The translations under genes were made by a program, and so were the position numbers. A stretch of DNA of 64,000 nucleotides from Microbacterium esteraromaticum (GTDB lineage Bacteria > Actinomycetota > Actinomycetes > Actinomycetales > Microbacteriaceae), in assembly GCF_028747645.1 (NCBI RefSeq), contig NZ_CP118100.1, forward strand, positions 682,001 through 746,000. The letters run 5' to 3'. The notes beneath the pieces were generated by a model. The model saw nothing but the letters and a program-made list of their open reading frames with translations, ran no database searches and was not told the DNA's origin. This document shows, one piece after another, positions 9,169 through 18,155 of this stretch. The stretch's first letter is position 1; every line of letters starts with the position of its first letter.

Positions 9169-9899
9169 TGAGCATTCTGTGTGTGATTCCGGTGCGCGGT
9201 GGCTCGAAGGGCATCCCGGGCAAGAACGCGCGCTCGGTGGCGGGTAAGCCCTTGGTGGCGTGGACGATCGAGCAAGCACTTGCGGCCAAGGCCGGGCTTG
9301 ATGTGGTGGTGTCGACCGACGACGAGCAGCTGGCCGATATCGCCAGGTCAGCCGGAGCCGATGTGCCGTTTCTGCGTCCCGCCGAGCTGGCTCAAGACAC
9401 GACGGCGACCGAGCCAGTGGTGCTGCACGCCATCGCGCAACGGGTCGCCGCGGGGCGCCGACCCGACGCAGTGATGCTTCTGCAGGCGACATCGCCGATC
9501 AGGCTCGACGGAACGCTTGACCGTGCGGTGCGCGAGTTCGAGCAGACCGGTGTCGACAGCCTGGTGGGCGTTGTGCAGCAGACACCGTTTCTCTGGCACA
9601 TGCCGGTGGGCTCTGAGGGTGCGCGGCCCGAGTACGTGCCCGCGGCGCGACCGCGGCGGCAGGATCTTGGGCCGAACGACTACTTCTACCGCGAGACGGG
9701 GTCGCTGTACTTGACCCGCACCGCGGTGTACGAACAGCACAGCAACCGCATCGGCGGGCGCGTCGGGCTGTTCGTGATGGCTGAAGAAGAGGGTGTCGAC
9801 ATCGATACCCTGGTAGATCTGAGTATCGCCGAGCAGCTCTTGCGAGACCTGCACCGGCGAGGCTCTGGGGCAAGTGAAACTCTTGGGGGAGAACAATGA
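9168..9899 (+). CDS. neuA: acylneuraminate cytidylyltransferase family protein (CMP-nonulosonate synthetase)
   Basis: A 243-residue enzyme with the CTP-binding signature IPVRGGSKGIPGKN (about 7-20), then STDDEQLA and LLQATSPIR, all hallmarks of CMP-sialic acid and CMP-Kdo synthetases. It should activate a 2-keto-3-deoxy sugar acid with CTP to give the CMP donor. ATG 9168 overlaps the preceding stop and has GGGAGG upstream; the in-frame region before it is shadow. The stop overlaps the ATG of the NeuB fusion. Which nonulosonic acid is used (sialic, legionaminic, Kdn-like) cannot be read from sequence. Confidence 0.88.
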   Translation: MSILCVIPVRGGSKGIPGKNARSVAGKPLVAWTIEQALAAKAGLDVVVSTDDEQLADIARSAGADVPFLRPAELAQDTTATEPVVLHAIAQRVAAGRRPDAVMLLQATSPIRLDGTLDRAVREFEQTGVDSLVGVVQQTPFLWHMPVGSEGARPEYVPAARPRRQDLGPNDYFYRETGSLYLTRTAVYEQHSNRIGGRVGLFVMAEEEGVDIDTLVDLSIAEQLLRDLHRRGSGASETLGGEQ

Positions 9900-12142
9900 T
9901 CATTGAGCGTGCGCTCGCACCGTACATCGTCTTCGGTGAAGACCCTGTGCTGGTGGGCCTCGGCAAGATCAACGCGAACAAACAGCGGATCGTGTTCTGC
10001 GTCGATGCGCATGGCATTCTGCAGGGTTCGCTGTCTGACGGCGACTTTCGTCGCTGGTTGATCGCCAATCCGACGGCGTCGCTCGACGTCTCATGTGCCA
10101 CCGTCGCCAACCGCGACGTGCACACGGTGTCGCACACCGCGACGGTCGCCGAGATCGCGCCGTTGCTGGGTCGCGAGGGCGTGCACCACGTGCCGATGGT
10201 CGATGACCGCGGCCATCTGCGCGCCATCGCCATCGACGAGACCGACACGCTGCGCATCGGCGACCGCGAGATCGGCGCAGGCCACCCTGCGTTCGTCATC
10301 GCCGAGGTCGGTAACAACCACAACGGATCTGTCGACCTCGCCAAGCGGCTGGTCGATCTGGCCGTCGAGGCGAACGCCGACGCGGTGAAGTTCCAGCTGC
10401 GCGACATGGACGCGTTGTATCGCCAAAGCGGTGCCGAGACCGGGGGAGAAGACCTCGGTGTGCAGTACACACTCGACCTGCTCAAGCGCTTCTCCCTGCC
10501 GGCCGAGTCGCTGTTCGAGGTGTTCGACCACGCCCGCGATGTGGGCATTGACGTCATGTGCACCCCGTGGGATGGCCCGAGCGTTCAGGCCCTCGCCGAC
10601 TACGGCGTGCCCGCGCTGAAGATCGCCTCTGCAGACCTGACCAATCACGAGCTGATCCTCGACGCGGCGGGCCGGGGACTGCCGCTCGTGCTGAGCACCG
10701 GCATGTCGCGCGAGACCGAGATTCTCGAGACCGTCGCATTGCTGCGTGGGCAGGGTGCCCCGTTCTCGTTGCTGCACTGCCAGTCGACCTACCCCGCGCC
10801 GTACAAGGACCTCAACCTGGCCTACCTCGACCGTCTCGCCGAGATCGGCCAGTGTGTGGTCGGGTACTCGGGTCACGAGCGCGGCTGGCACGTTCCGGTC
10901 GCTGCGGTGGCGCGAGGGGCCCACATCATCGAGAAGCACTTCACCGTTGACCGCGGTATGGAAGGCAACGACCACACCGTGTCGTTGCTGCCCGATGAGT
11001 TCGGAATCATGGTCGAGCAGATCCGCGACATCGAGCTGTCGATGGGTACGGGGGCAGCACGCACGGTCTCGACCGGCGAGCAGATGAACCGCGTGACTCT
11101 CGCCAAGTCTCTGGTTGCCGCACGCGCGCTACCGACCGGAACGGTGCTTGAGGCAGCAGATGTCGTTGTCAAGAGCCCCGGCCGCGGCCTACAGCCCAAC
11201 GCGCTTCCCGAGTTGCTCGGCCGCACCCTGTCGCGCGACATGGTCTCGGGCGACTTCTTCTTCGACGGCGACCTGCGTGACGCCGCGCCGACGGGACGAC
11301 CATTCGCGTTCCGCCGGCCGTGGGGCCTGCCCGTGCGATACCACGACCAGGCAGATCTCATGCAGCAGTCCAACCCCGACTTTCTCGAGTTCCACTTCTC
11401 GTACAAAGACCTCGACGTCGATATGGACGCGTTCTTCACTGAGAAGCTGCCGATCGGGTTCACGACGCACCTGCCCGACCTGTTCGCGGGAGACTTTCTT
11501 GTTGACCTTGCCTCGGACGATCCCGAGGTTTGGGAACGGTCGATTCGCGAGGTGCAGCGCACGATCGACATCACCCGTGACTTGCGGCGCTGGTTCACCG
11601 TGGACGACGACCCGATCATGGTTGTGACGATGGGCGGTTTCACGAAGGACAAGCACATCGCCCCGGCTGAGCGCGGGGCGAAGTACGCGCGGATTGCCGA
11701 TGCGCTCACGCGCCTGGATGCCGACGGCGTTCGGATCGCGGCGCAGACGCTTCCGCCGTACCCGTGGCTGATGGGTGGGCAGCAGTTCCACAACCTGTTC
11801 GTCGACCCCCGCGACACCGCCGCATTTGCTGCGGAGACAGGTACGGCGCTGTGCTTCGATGCTTCACACACGAAGCTGGCGACCAACTGGTTGGGGATGG
11901 CCTTCTCAGAAGCCGTCTCGTTGCTCGCACCGCACACGATCCACCTGCACCTGGTCGACGCGACCGGCGTCGACGGCGAGGGCGTGCAGGTGGGCGAGGG
12001 CGACATTGACTGGCCCGCCTACGCGGCGCAGCTCGATGAGCTGTCGCCCGGAGTGCCGTTTATCCCCGAGATCTGGCAGGGGCACATCAACCACGGTGAG
12101 GGCTTCTGGACAGCCCTCGACCGCCTGGAGAACTGGCTGTGA
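9896..12142 (+). CDS. CBS - NeuB synthase - SAF - sugar isomerase/epimerase TIM-barrel fusion
   Basis: A 748-residue multidomain protein, about twice the length of a normal NeuB. Residues 5-115 look like a pair of CBS domains (LSDGDFRRWL; VPMVDDRGHL). About 128-385 is an N-acetylneuraminate synthase-like barrel: IAEVGNNHNG (135-144), ADAVKFQ (161-167), HCQSTYP (294-300), GYSGHE (323-328), EKHFT (346-350). About 390-460 is the SAF/antifreeze-like domain with KSPGRGL (426-432). From about 470 on is a xylose-isomerase-like TIM barrel with HLHLVDA, GEGDIDW and a late EIWQGHINHGEG segment, as in metal-dependent sugar phosphate isomerases/epimerases. The synthase part should condense phosphoenolpyruvate with a six-carbon sugar. 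The barrel may make or process that sugar, and the CBS pair may sense a nucleotide; both are inference. It is coupled to the neuA-like gene (4-base overlap). Confidence 0.85.
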   Translation: MIIERALAPYIVFGEDPVLVGLGKINANKQRIVFCVDAHGILQGSLSDGDFRRWLIANPTASLDVSCATVANRDVHTVSHTATVAEIAPLLGREGVHHVPMVDDRGHLRAIAIDETDTLRIGDREIGAGHPAFVIAEVGNNHNGSVDLAKRLVDLAVEANADAVKFQLRDMDALYRQSGAETGGEDLGVQYTLDLLKRFSLPAESLFEVFDHARDVGIDVMCTPWDGPSVQALADYGVPALKIASADLTNHELILDAAGRGLPLVLSTGMSRETEILETVALLRGQGAPFSLLHCQSTYPAPYKDLNLAYLDRLAEIGQCVVGYSGHERGWHVPVAAVARGAHIIEKHFTVDRGMEGNDHTVSLLPDEFGIMVEQIRDIELSMGTGAARTVSTGEQMNRVTLAKSLVAARALPTGTVLEAADVVVKSPGRGLQPNALPELLGRTLSRDMVSGDFFFDGDLRDAAPTGRPFAFRRPWGLPVRYHDQADLMQQSNPDFLEFHFSYKDLDVDMDAFFTEKLPIGFTTHLPDLFAGDFLVDLASDDPEVWERSIREVQRTIDITRDLRRWFTVDDDPIMVVTMGGFTKDKHIAPAERGAKYARIADALTRLDADGVRIAAQTLPPYPWLMGGQQFHNLFVDPRDTAAFAAETGTALCFDASHTKLATNWLGMAFSEAVSLLAPHTIHLHLVDATGVDGEGVQVGEGDIDWPAYAAQLDELSPGVPFIPEIWQGHINHGEGFWTALDRLENWL

Positions 12143-13077
12143 CGACACCGGTAGCCAGCCTGGTGATCCCCTCTCGTGGAGGCGCCGAGCGACTGCCGCA
12201 CCTGTTCGACGCGTTGCGCGTACAGACCATGCACGACTGGGAGGCGATCGTCGTCATCGACGGCGATACCGACGGGTCTGCAAAGGTCGTGGCTGCGGTG
12301 AGCAACGAGTTGCCGGTGCGTGCCGTCGTTTTCGAGCAGAACCGTGGTCGGTCGGCAGCGTTGAACGCCGGCTTCGCCGCAGCCAATGGCGATGTGCTGA
12401 TTCGTTGCGATGATGATCTACGACCGCGACCCGACTACGTAGCCGGTCACGTCGCGCGGCATGCCGCTTCGCGTTGCGGGGTGGTGGGGCTGGTGCAGAA
12501 TGTGTTTCCGCAGACGCCCTATGCGCGAGCTTATGGGCAGGTGCGCGACGAGCGTTTTCGCGTCGAGGCCTACGGCCTACCTGCGGATCGGCGTTGGCGT
12601 CAGTGGTGCGGCAACGTCTCGGTGACACGCGAGACCTACGAGCTCGTGGGGGGCTACGACACCGACTATCGCGCGTACGGGTGGGAAGACGTCGATTGGG
12701 GGTACCGTCTGAGCTGCACCGGGGCAGAGGTCGTGTTTGCCCCTGAGTTGGAGACCCCGCACCATATCGCGGCGGTCACCACTGAGATACGCGTGGGGCG
12801 TGCTTTCCACTCGGGCGCGGCCCGGCGCACATTCGTTTCGAAACACGGCGATGCGATGTTCGGTGCGCGGAAACCCGCAGCCGGAGTCTGGGACAGATTG
12901 GTTCAGCGCACGGCACAGCGCAGCACACTCAGTGGGTTGCTTCAGCGGGCGCGCCGGCTCGATGCGGCGCTCGATCGGATGCCGCGGTGGTTCGCCGAGA
13001 AGCGCGTGGCGATGCTGGTCGAATCCGCGGCGCTCGCGGGCGAACTGCACCCGGAGCAGGTGAGCAACGATGTCTGA
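12139..13077 (+). CDS. GT2 family glycosyltransferase
   Basis: A 312-residue GT-A enzyme. It opens with ASLVIPSRGG, has the metal/nucleotide site DDD at 91-93 (in IRCDDDLRP) after the NRGRSAALNAG loop, and a downstream WEDVDWGYRL segment that supplies the catalytic base in this family. GTG 12139 overlaps the stop of the NeuB fusion by 4 bases. It lies at the junction from the GC-rich nonulosonic block to a region with lower GC. Donor unknown. Confidence 0.85.
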   Translation: MTTPVASLVIPSRGGAERLPHLFDALRVQTMHDWEAIVVIDGDTDGSAKVVAAVSNELPVRAVVFEQNRGRSAALNAGFAAANGDVLIRCDDDLRPRPDYVAGHVARHAASRCGVVGLVQNVFPQTPYARAYGQVRDERFRVEAYGLPADRRWRQWCGNVSVTRETYELVGGYDTDYRAYGWEDVDWGYRLSCTGAEVVFAPELETPHHIAAVTTEIRVGRAFHSGAARRTFVSKHGDAMFGARKPAAGVWDRLVQRTAQRSTLSGLLQRARRLDAALDRMPRWFAEKRVAMLVESAALAGELHPEQVSNDV

Positions 13078-14137
13078 GATTGACCGACTTGGCCACGCCC
13101 TGTGGGTTGTTCCCGTTGGGGAGATCGGGGGCGTCGCGCGGCATGTGCTCGATGCGACCCGTGTGGGAGTTCCTGGCTGGCGCCTGACGGTGCTGTGTCC
13201 AGAAGGCGCTCTTGCAGAGCGACTGCGCGCGCAGGGTAGCGACGTTGTTGTGGGCGACTTCGGGCCGCAGGCGGGGGCTTGGGCATCGCGGCGCACGCTT
13301 GCTTCGGTAGCGCGCGATCTGCAGCCCGATATCGTGCACTCGCATCTCGCCTATGCAGACATTGTGAACGCCTGGACGCGGCTGCCGAGAGGAACCCGGC
13401 GGTACACCACCGAGCATGGCATCGCAGGCGACGATGGCGTCTACCACGCCTCTGGGATGCATGCACGCGCGATGGCGCTAATCCATCGAGCGCGGTTTCC
13501 GCGATTCGATGGTGTAATCGCCGTGTCGCGCGCGACCCGCGACACGATGTTGTTGAAGTGGCGTGTGCGTCGGCCGATCTTCGTGATTCTGAACGGCGTT
13601 GATCCAGTGCATGGAGCACAGCTGCGGAGACCAACGTCACGCACGGGAACGAGGGTGCTGTCGCTGTCGCGGCTCGCCTCAGAGAAGCGCATTGACAAGC
13701 TGATCGAGGCGTTCGCATTGGTGCTGGATGACCAGCCCGACGCCACGTTGGTTGTTGCTGGTGAGGGGCCCTTAAGAGCAGACCTCGAGCATCTAGCCTC
13801 ACAGCTCGGTGTGGGGGACCGTGTTCACTTCCCAGGTTTCGTAGACCCCGAGGATGCGATGCAGGCCGCAGACGTCCTTGTACAGCTCTCGATCTGGGAG
13901 AACTGTTCCTACACCCTTCTGGACGCCAAGGCGCGAGCTTTGCGGGTGGTCGCGTCGCATGTTGGAGGGAACGCTGAGATTCTCGACCCCACCGAGCTAG
14001 TCCGAGATATCACAGTGCGCTCTGTAGCGAAGGCGATCAGATACGCGAAGAAGGTAGAGCCATCGGGGCACCCGACGACGAATCAGATGTGCGCTGCGAT
14101 AGCGCGGAGTTATGGAGCGGGAGCGGGAAATGCGTAG
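13070..14137 (+). CDS. GT4 family glycosyltransferase with altered donor motif
   Basis: A 355-residue GT-B enzyme with the N-terminal GEIGGVARHVLDA loop and the donor-domain start RVLSLSRLASEKRIDKLI. The donor motif reads WENCSYTLLDA, so the second Glu of the normal E-x7-E is Asp; activity is still plausible because related GT4 proteins tolerate this. Start ATG 13070 has GGAGCAGG upstream and overlaps the preceding gene by 8 bases; the end overlaps the ABC transporter by 8. Base composition begins to drop toward A/T in this gene, which may mark a more recently acquired segment reaching to about 20.6 kb. Confidence 0.8.
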   Translation: MSEIDRLGHALWVVPVGEIGGVARHVLDATRVGVPGWRLTVLCPEGALAERLRAQGSDVVVGDFGPQAGAWASRRTLASVARDLQPDIVHSHLAYADIVNAWTRLPRGTRRYTTEHGIAGDDGVYHASGMHARAMALIHRARFPRFDGVIAVSRATRDTMLLKWRVRRPIFVILNGVDPVHGAQLRRPTSRTGTRVLSLSRLASEKRIDKLIEAFALVLDDQPDATLVVAGEGPLRADLEHLASQLGVGDRVHFPGFVDPEDAMQAADVLVQLSIWENCSYTLLDAKARALRVVASHVGGNAEILDPTELVRDITVRSVAKAIRYAKKVEPSGHPTTNQMCAAIARSYGAGAGNA

Positions 14138-15938
14138 GTCTTCTTCGGCGGCGCTAGGTCAACAGCTACGCACCTTCACGCGGCTGGCTGGTGGGCGCAC
14201 AGCACGCTGGTTACCAGGAGCCGTCGTGGGCTCAGTGGGACTCGCAGGGCTTGACACGTTGGGTGTGGCGGCAATGGTACCGCTGATGGCACTGTTCACG
14301 AGCGGCGATGTAACGTCTGGGCCGGTCGGAGCGATGGCGAGAATCCTCGGAACGCAAGACGAGGCGCACCTCACCATCGCGTTTGCAGGGTTGGTCGCGT
14401 TCGTTTTCATTCTCAAGAGCGTGTGCACTGTCCCCTTTCGTTGGTGGCTCGTCGGGCGGACAGCGCGTATCGCGGCTGACGCGGCCGCTGAGCTGATGCG
14501 TAGGTACGTCTTGTCGCCATATGAGGCCCATCGGAGTCGCCGACTCTCGGAGGTGTATCGCAATATTGGCGACGCGACGGGACAGGCGTCGACCGTGCTC
14601 CTTGGACTTGTTGGGCTCTTCTCGGATTTGCTTGTCTTGGCGGCGCTGGCCTTGATCTTGCTCTGGATGTCGCCAGTAGAGACACTCATTGTGATTGCCT
14701 TTTTCGTCGTTCTCGTGGCGGGAATACAGCGTCTCCTGCGCAGCCATCAGGTTCGCCTCGGAGAGGATCTCGCCGAGATCAGTTTGCAGGGGTGGCAATA
14801 CCTCATGCCCGCATTTGACGGTTTCCGTGAGGCCAGACTGACTTCGAGTGGCAGCTCCTTTGTGGACGGATACCGGGATGCGCGGCGCAGAGGCGCGCTC
14901 GTGAGACGATCTCTCTCGGTGCTATCAGAGCTACCAAAGTATCTGCTCGAGATCGGCTTCGTTCTCGCCATCGTCGCAGTCGCCGCCATTCTTTTCAGCA
15001 CGGGCAGTAAGGACCACGCACTTTCTGTACTCGCGGTCTTTGCTGCGGCGTCGCTGCGTGCGCTTCCTACAATGAATCGCGTTACGGCAACGTTTGGTGC
15101 AATCCGTGGGGGGCAGGCGGGCCTCCGAATCGTCTCGGAGACGGTACAGGAACTCGATGCTGGGGCCGATCATGAGGAACAGCCGCGTGGTGATGTGGTG
15201 TTCGGGGGGGATATCATTCTGGACGGTATCTCGTACCGCTATCCGGACGCCCCCGCGCTGGTCGTTCGTAGCCTCAGCGTCAGAATCCGAGAGAATGAGA
15301 CCACGGCCCTCGTGGGGACGAGCGGCGCTGGCAAGAGCACCATTCTTGATCTATTGCTTGGCCTGCTGCCTCCTTCGGAAGGGAGTATCACGTGTGGTGG
15401 CCGGCCGATCAGCGACGACCTTGCGGCCTGGCATGCCACTGTCGGCGTTGTACCACAGGACGTCTTCCTGCTGAACGCGACCCTTGCTGAGAACATTGCG
15501 TTCGGCGTACGAGCTGAAGAGATCGATATCGAACGAGTGCGTGAAGTTCTGGGGCTCGCGGAGCTCTCCGATGTAGTGCGACGTCTTGCAGAGGGAATCG
15601 ATACCGTTGTGGGTGAGCGAGGAGCGCGGATGTCAGGTGGCGAACGGCAGCGCATTGGGCTGGCGCGTGCGCTGTACCGTCGTCCGAGCCTGCTTGTGCT
15701 TGACGAAGCCACTTCGGCTCTAGACAACCGCACTGAGAGCGAGATCGGCGAGACCCTCAGGCACCTCAGCGGCCGCATGACGATTGTCATCGTGGCGCAT
15801 CGCCTATCGACCGTGCGCGACGCCGACAACTTGGTCTTTCTGAGTCGTGGCGAAGCAATGGGCGAAGGAACGTTCGAGGAAGTTCGAAGGCATGTGCCGG
15901 AGTTCGAAGAGCTCGTCAGGCTGGGGGAGCTCTCATGA
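14130..15938 (+). CDS. MsbA/PglK-like ABC exporter (candidate lipid-linked oligosaccharide flippase)
   Basis: A 602-residue half-transporter: six predicted membrane helices in the first 330 residues, then an ATPase with Walker A GTSGAGKST (about 396-404), signature MSGGERQRIGLARAL, Walker B LLVLDEATSALD and the His switch VAHRLSTV. ATG 14130 was chosen over ATG 14112 because GAGCGGGA precedes it; it overlaps the GT4 stop by 8 bases. No Wzx-type flippase is visible in the window, so this protein and its paralogue at 39970-41781 are the best candidates to flip the undecaprenyl-linked repeat, as PglK does. That role is inference. Confidence 0.88.
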   Translation: MRRSSSAALGQQLRTFTRLAGGRTARWLPGAVVGSVGLAGLDTLGVAAMVPLMALFTSGDVTSGPVGAMARILGTQDEAHLTIAFAGLVAFVFILKSVCTVPFRWWLVGRTARIAADAAAELMRRYVLSPYEAHRSRRLSEVYRNIGDATGQASTVLLGLVGLFSDLLVLAALALILLWMSPVETLIVIAFFVVLVAGIQRLLRSHQVRLGEDLAEISLQGWQYLMPAFDGFREARLTSSGSSFVDGYRDARRRGALVRRSLSVLSELPKYLLEIGFVLAIVAVAAILFSTGSKDHALSVLAVFAAASLRALPTMNRVTATFGAIRGGQAGLRIVSETVQELDAGADHEEQPRGDVVFGGDIILDGISYRYPDAPALVVRSLSVRIRENETTALVGTSGAGKSTILDLLLGLLPPSEGSITCGGRPISDDLAAWHATVGVVPQDVFLLNATLAENIAFGVRAEEIDIERVREVLGLAELSDVVRRLAEGIDTVVGERGARMSGGERQRIGLARALYRRPSLLVLDEATSALDNRTESEIGETLRHLSGRMTIVIVAHRLSTVRDADNLVFLSRGEAMGEGTFEEVRRHVPEFEELVRLGELS

Positions 15939-16846
15939 CGAAGACTGTTACCGTGCCGGGTGCACTCCAAGCGCGCGTCAGTAAAGCGCGACTGCTTGCG
16001 CGCTATGCAGTGACGCCCGGCCTATGGCCCACTTGTGCACCCGTCCGAACGTTCTGGTTCGATGGCGAACCGAACTTCGGGGATCTGCTTACCCCACTTG
16101 TGCTTCCTGCCTACGGTGTGGCACCCCTACGATCGTCATACCGCCGGGCGCAAATGGTAGCGATCGGTTCCATCACTGACGGGCTTCCAGACGGATACGG
16201 TGGTCTGATCTGGGGATCCGGAAGCTTTGGGTGGGAACAGAACGACCTGAGCGCTGCCAAGGTCCTTGCGGTTCGGGGCGCGAACACGAGAGCGCTCTTC
16301 GAGTTCTCGGAGGACGTGCCTCTGGGGGACCCTGGCCTGCTTGTGTCGAGGGTTCTACGAGCCGGACGCACGCACAACAGAATTGGAGTTGTAGCTCACT
16401 ACTCCCATATTGAGCATCCCGTGCTCAAGTCGATTCTCACGCGGCTCGGTGCGCGCGGTGTGGCCATTGATGTGCGAGACAAGCCAAGAAAAGTGTGCAG
16501 ACAGATCTCCGGTTGCTCGGCGATCATTTCTACCTCGCTGCATGGTCTAATCGTCGCGGATAGCTACGGGGTGCCAGCAGCTTGGTCGATGCTACCTCCC
16601 ACCCTCTACGGTGGTGATTTCAAGTTCCTGGATCATGAGTCCGTAGTGCTCGGGGGGAGCCGGCACCGGCGGGTCGTGATTTCTGGCGACGAGAGCTACG
16701 ACGAGCTGATACAGCTGGCCGAGCCGGCTGACCTCGCCCGCGTCAGAGACGCAGTTGTAGGTTTGGAAGCCTCAATCGCGAGGCTTCGTGAGCACCTGCC
16801 CGACCGGATTAGCCCGTTGCGGCTGGTGCGATGGCGGGGGCGCTGA
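15935..16846 (+). CDS. polysaccharide pyruvyl transferase family protein
   Basis: A 303-residue protein of the CsaB/PssM type. The diagnostic segments are the start FWFDGEPNFGDLLTPLVL, the central GDPGLLVSR, and STSLHGLIVADSYGVPAAW with the conserved SLHG. These enzymes transfer pyruvate from phosphoenolpyruvate to sugars as a ketal, adding negative charge to the polymer. It is the last gene of the plus-strand operon and overlaps the ABC exporter by ATGA. A clear paralogue with the same motifs is at 32752-33627, so both halves of the locus carry a pyruvylation step. GC is low for the window: 16381-16440 holds 28 G/C in 60 bases by my count. Confidence 0.88.
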   Translation: MTKTVTVPGALQARVSKARLLARYAVTPGLWPTCAPVRTFWFDGEPNFGDLLTPLVLPAYGVAPLRSSYRRAQMVAIGSITDGLPDGYGGLIWGSGSFGWEQNDLSAAKVLAVRGANTRALFEFSEDVPLGDPGLLVSRVLRAGRTHNRIGVVAHYSHIEHPVLKSILTRLGARGVAIDVRDKPRKVCRQISGCSAIISTSLHGLIVADSYGVPAAWSMLPPTLYGGDFKFLDHESVVLGGSRHRRVVISGDESYDELIQLAEPADLARVRDAVVGLEASIARLREHLPDRISPLRLVRWRGR

Positions 16847-16867
16847 TCATGCGCTCGAAAGGCTGTA

Positions 16868-17701
16868 TCATCGCCGGAGCCAGCCGCGGAGCCTGGACTT
16901 CACCGTATCGATGTGCCGGTACGCGTAGCGATAGGCAGCGAGAACCTCACGTGTGCTGATCAGTTCATCAACAAGCTGATCCATGTTTGCTGCTACGAGG
17001 TCCGGGTTCTCTCTGAGTACTAGTGCCCTTGCTTTAGTGAGCAAGCGCGGGTCGCGGACCCGGTGGGTTACTTGTCCAGAGTGGAACCTGTGTCGGACAA
17101 CAACCTCATCAAGAGTCGTGACCCTACCACCGTCGCGTAGCAGGCGGAGCCAGAACACCCAGTCTTCGCCGATGGCGACGCCTTGCGGGAATCCTCCGAC
17201 GCGCTTCCAGTCCGCGACTCGGAAGCCAGAAGCGGTCGCGATCATTGAGCTACTCCACATGGAGCGCCGGTCTTGGTTGCCAGGGCTCACGGGATCACTC
17301 TGGTGTCCATCGCTGAAGTTAATCCCCGCGCCCGTCACGATAACAGAGGCGGGGTCCCTGTCGAACGCGTCTGCGATGAGCCGCGGAGCGGCCGGTTCAA
17401 TCAAATCATCCGCGTCGAGTGCGATGGCATACGGGGTTGCCAACAGCGCGATTCCTGAGTTTCGGGCTGCGCTCACACCCTGATTTGACTGGCGCAACAC
17501 CTGAAAACCGTCGCGCTTGAGTTCGCGCAAGGCGCCAAGCGTCTCGCGACCTGTTGAACCATCATCGACCACACAGACGTTATCGCATCCGCCCAGAGCC
17601 GTCCGTGCGCTGTGCGCGGCGTCGACAACGAATCGCCCCACATTGTACGTGGGTATGACAATACCGATTCGCGTCTCGAGTCGTAGAGATGTTTTGCTCA
17701 C
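16868..17701 (-). CDS. GT2 family glycosyltransferase
   Basis: A 277-residue GT-A enzyme: IGIVIPTYN at 12-20, VVDDGST at 44-50, SNQGVSAARN at 72-81 and DADD at 96-99, a textbook GT2 N-terminus. It is transcribed opposite to the preceding operon and ends 22 bases after it. Upstream lies a 454-base stretch without a gene, then another minus-strand glycosyltransferase. The region is poorer in GC than the rest of the window. Sugar specificity is unknown. Confidence 0.85.
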   Translation of the reverse strand: MSKTSLRLETRIGIVIPTYNVGRFVVDAAHSARTALGGCDNVCVVDDGSTGRETLGALRELKRDGFQVLRQSNQGVSAARNSGIALLATPYAIALDADDLIEPAAPRLIADAFDRDPASVIVTGAGINFSDGHQSDPVSPGNQDRRSMWSSSMIATASGFRVADWKRVGGFPQGVAIGEDWVFWLRLLRDGGRVTTLDEVVVRHRFHSGQVTHRVRDPRLLTKARALVLRENPDLVAANMDQLVDELISTREVLAAYRYAYRHIDTVKSRLRGWLRR

Positions 17702-18155
17702 CTTGATCTGCTCCCGCTGATGTCGAATGTGATGACGGCATGGGCACGAGCGCGCTTTAGATCAGGCGCCCGGAAGTGCTGCCCACACCCGTGCACGCGC
17801 GGTCGTGCCTGGTCAGCGCTCGCTCGGTAGCTCGTGTGTAGCGCTCCGCGCTCTTGTGGGGGTCTGGCCAGTGTCGGGTACCTTCGGCACCATCGAGAGT
17901 TGCTCTCGCGCCAATGACTAGGACATCGCTTAGCAGTCAATCTAACACTTCGGATATCCGGCATCCTCCGATACGCAGGGGCAGCGACCGCGGGTGCGCC
18001 AGAGCGAAGCGGTTCCTGACCGTCGGAAGCTCATCAATGTTGGATCTGGGATCTTGAGGAACTGACCTTGCTGACTGCTGCCAACGCAAAGGGTCATCTG
18101 ATCCGCAAGCGCCACGAACTGGAGGGGAAGGGTATTTTCCCGGTTGCAGCAAGGC
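17702..18155. other. 454-base gene-free spacer between two minus-strand glycosyltransferases
   Basis: No frame here looks coding. The short frames at 17698-17964 (minus) and 17854-18057 (plus) are rich in Arg/Ser/Cys without family motifs. GC is modest for this genome. It must contain the start signals for the gene at 16868-17701. A remnant of a decayed gene is possible but I see no recognisable piece. Confidence 0.5.

Noticed and set aside
10873..12006. 377-residue antisense frame under the NeuB fusion
   Set aside because: Ser/Arg-rich shadow of a gene with clear motifs in the plus frame.
17854..18057. Small gene in the spacer upstream of the GT2 gene
   Set aside because: No ribosome binding site, unusual composition and no motif; the frame is probably chance.
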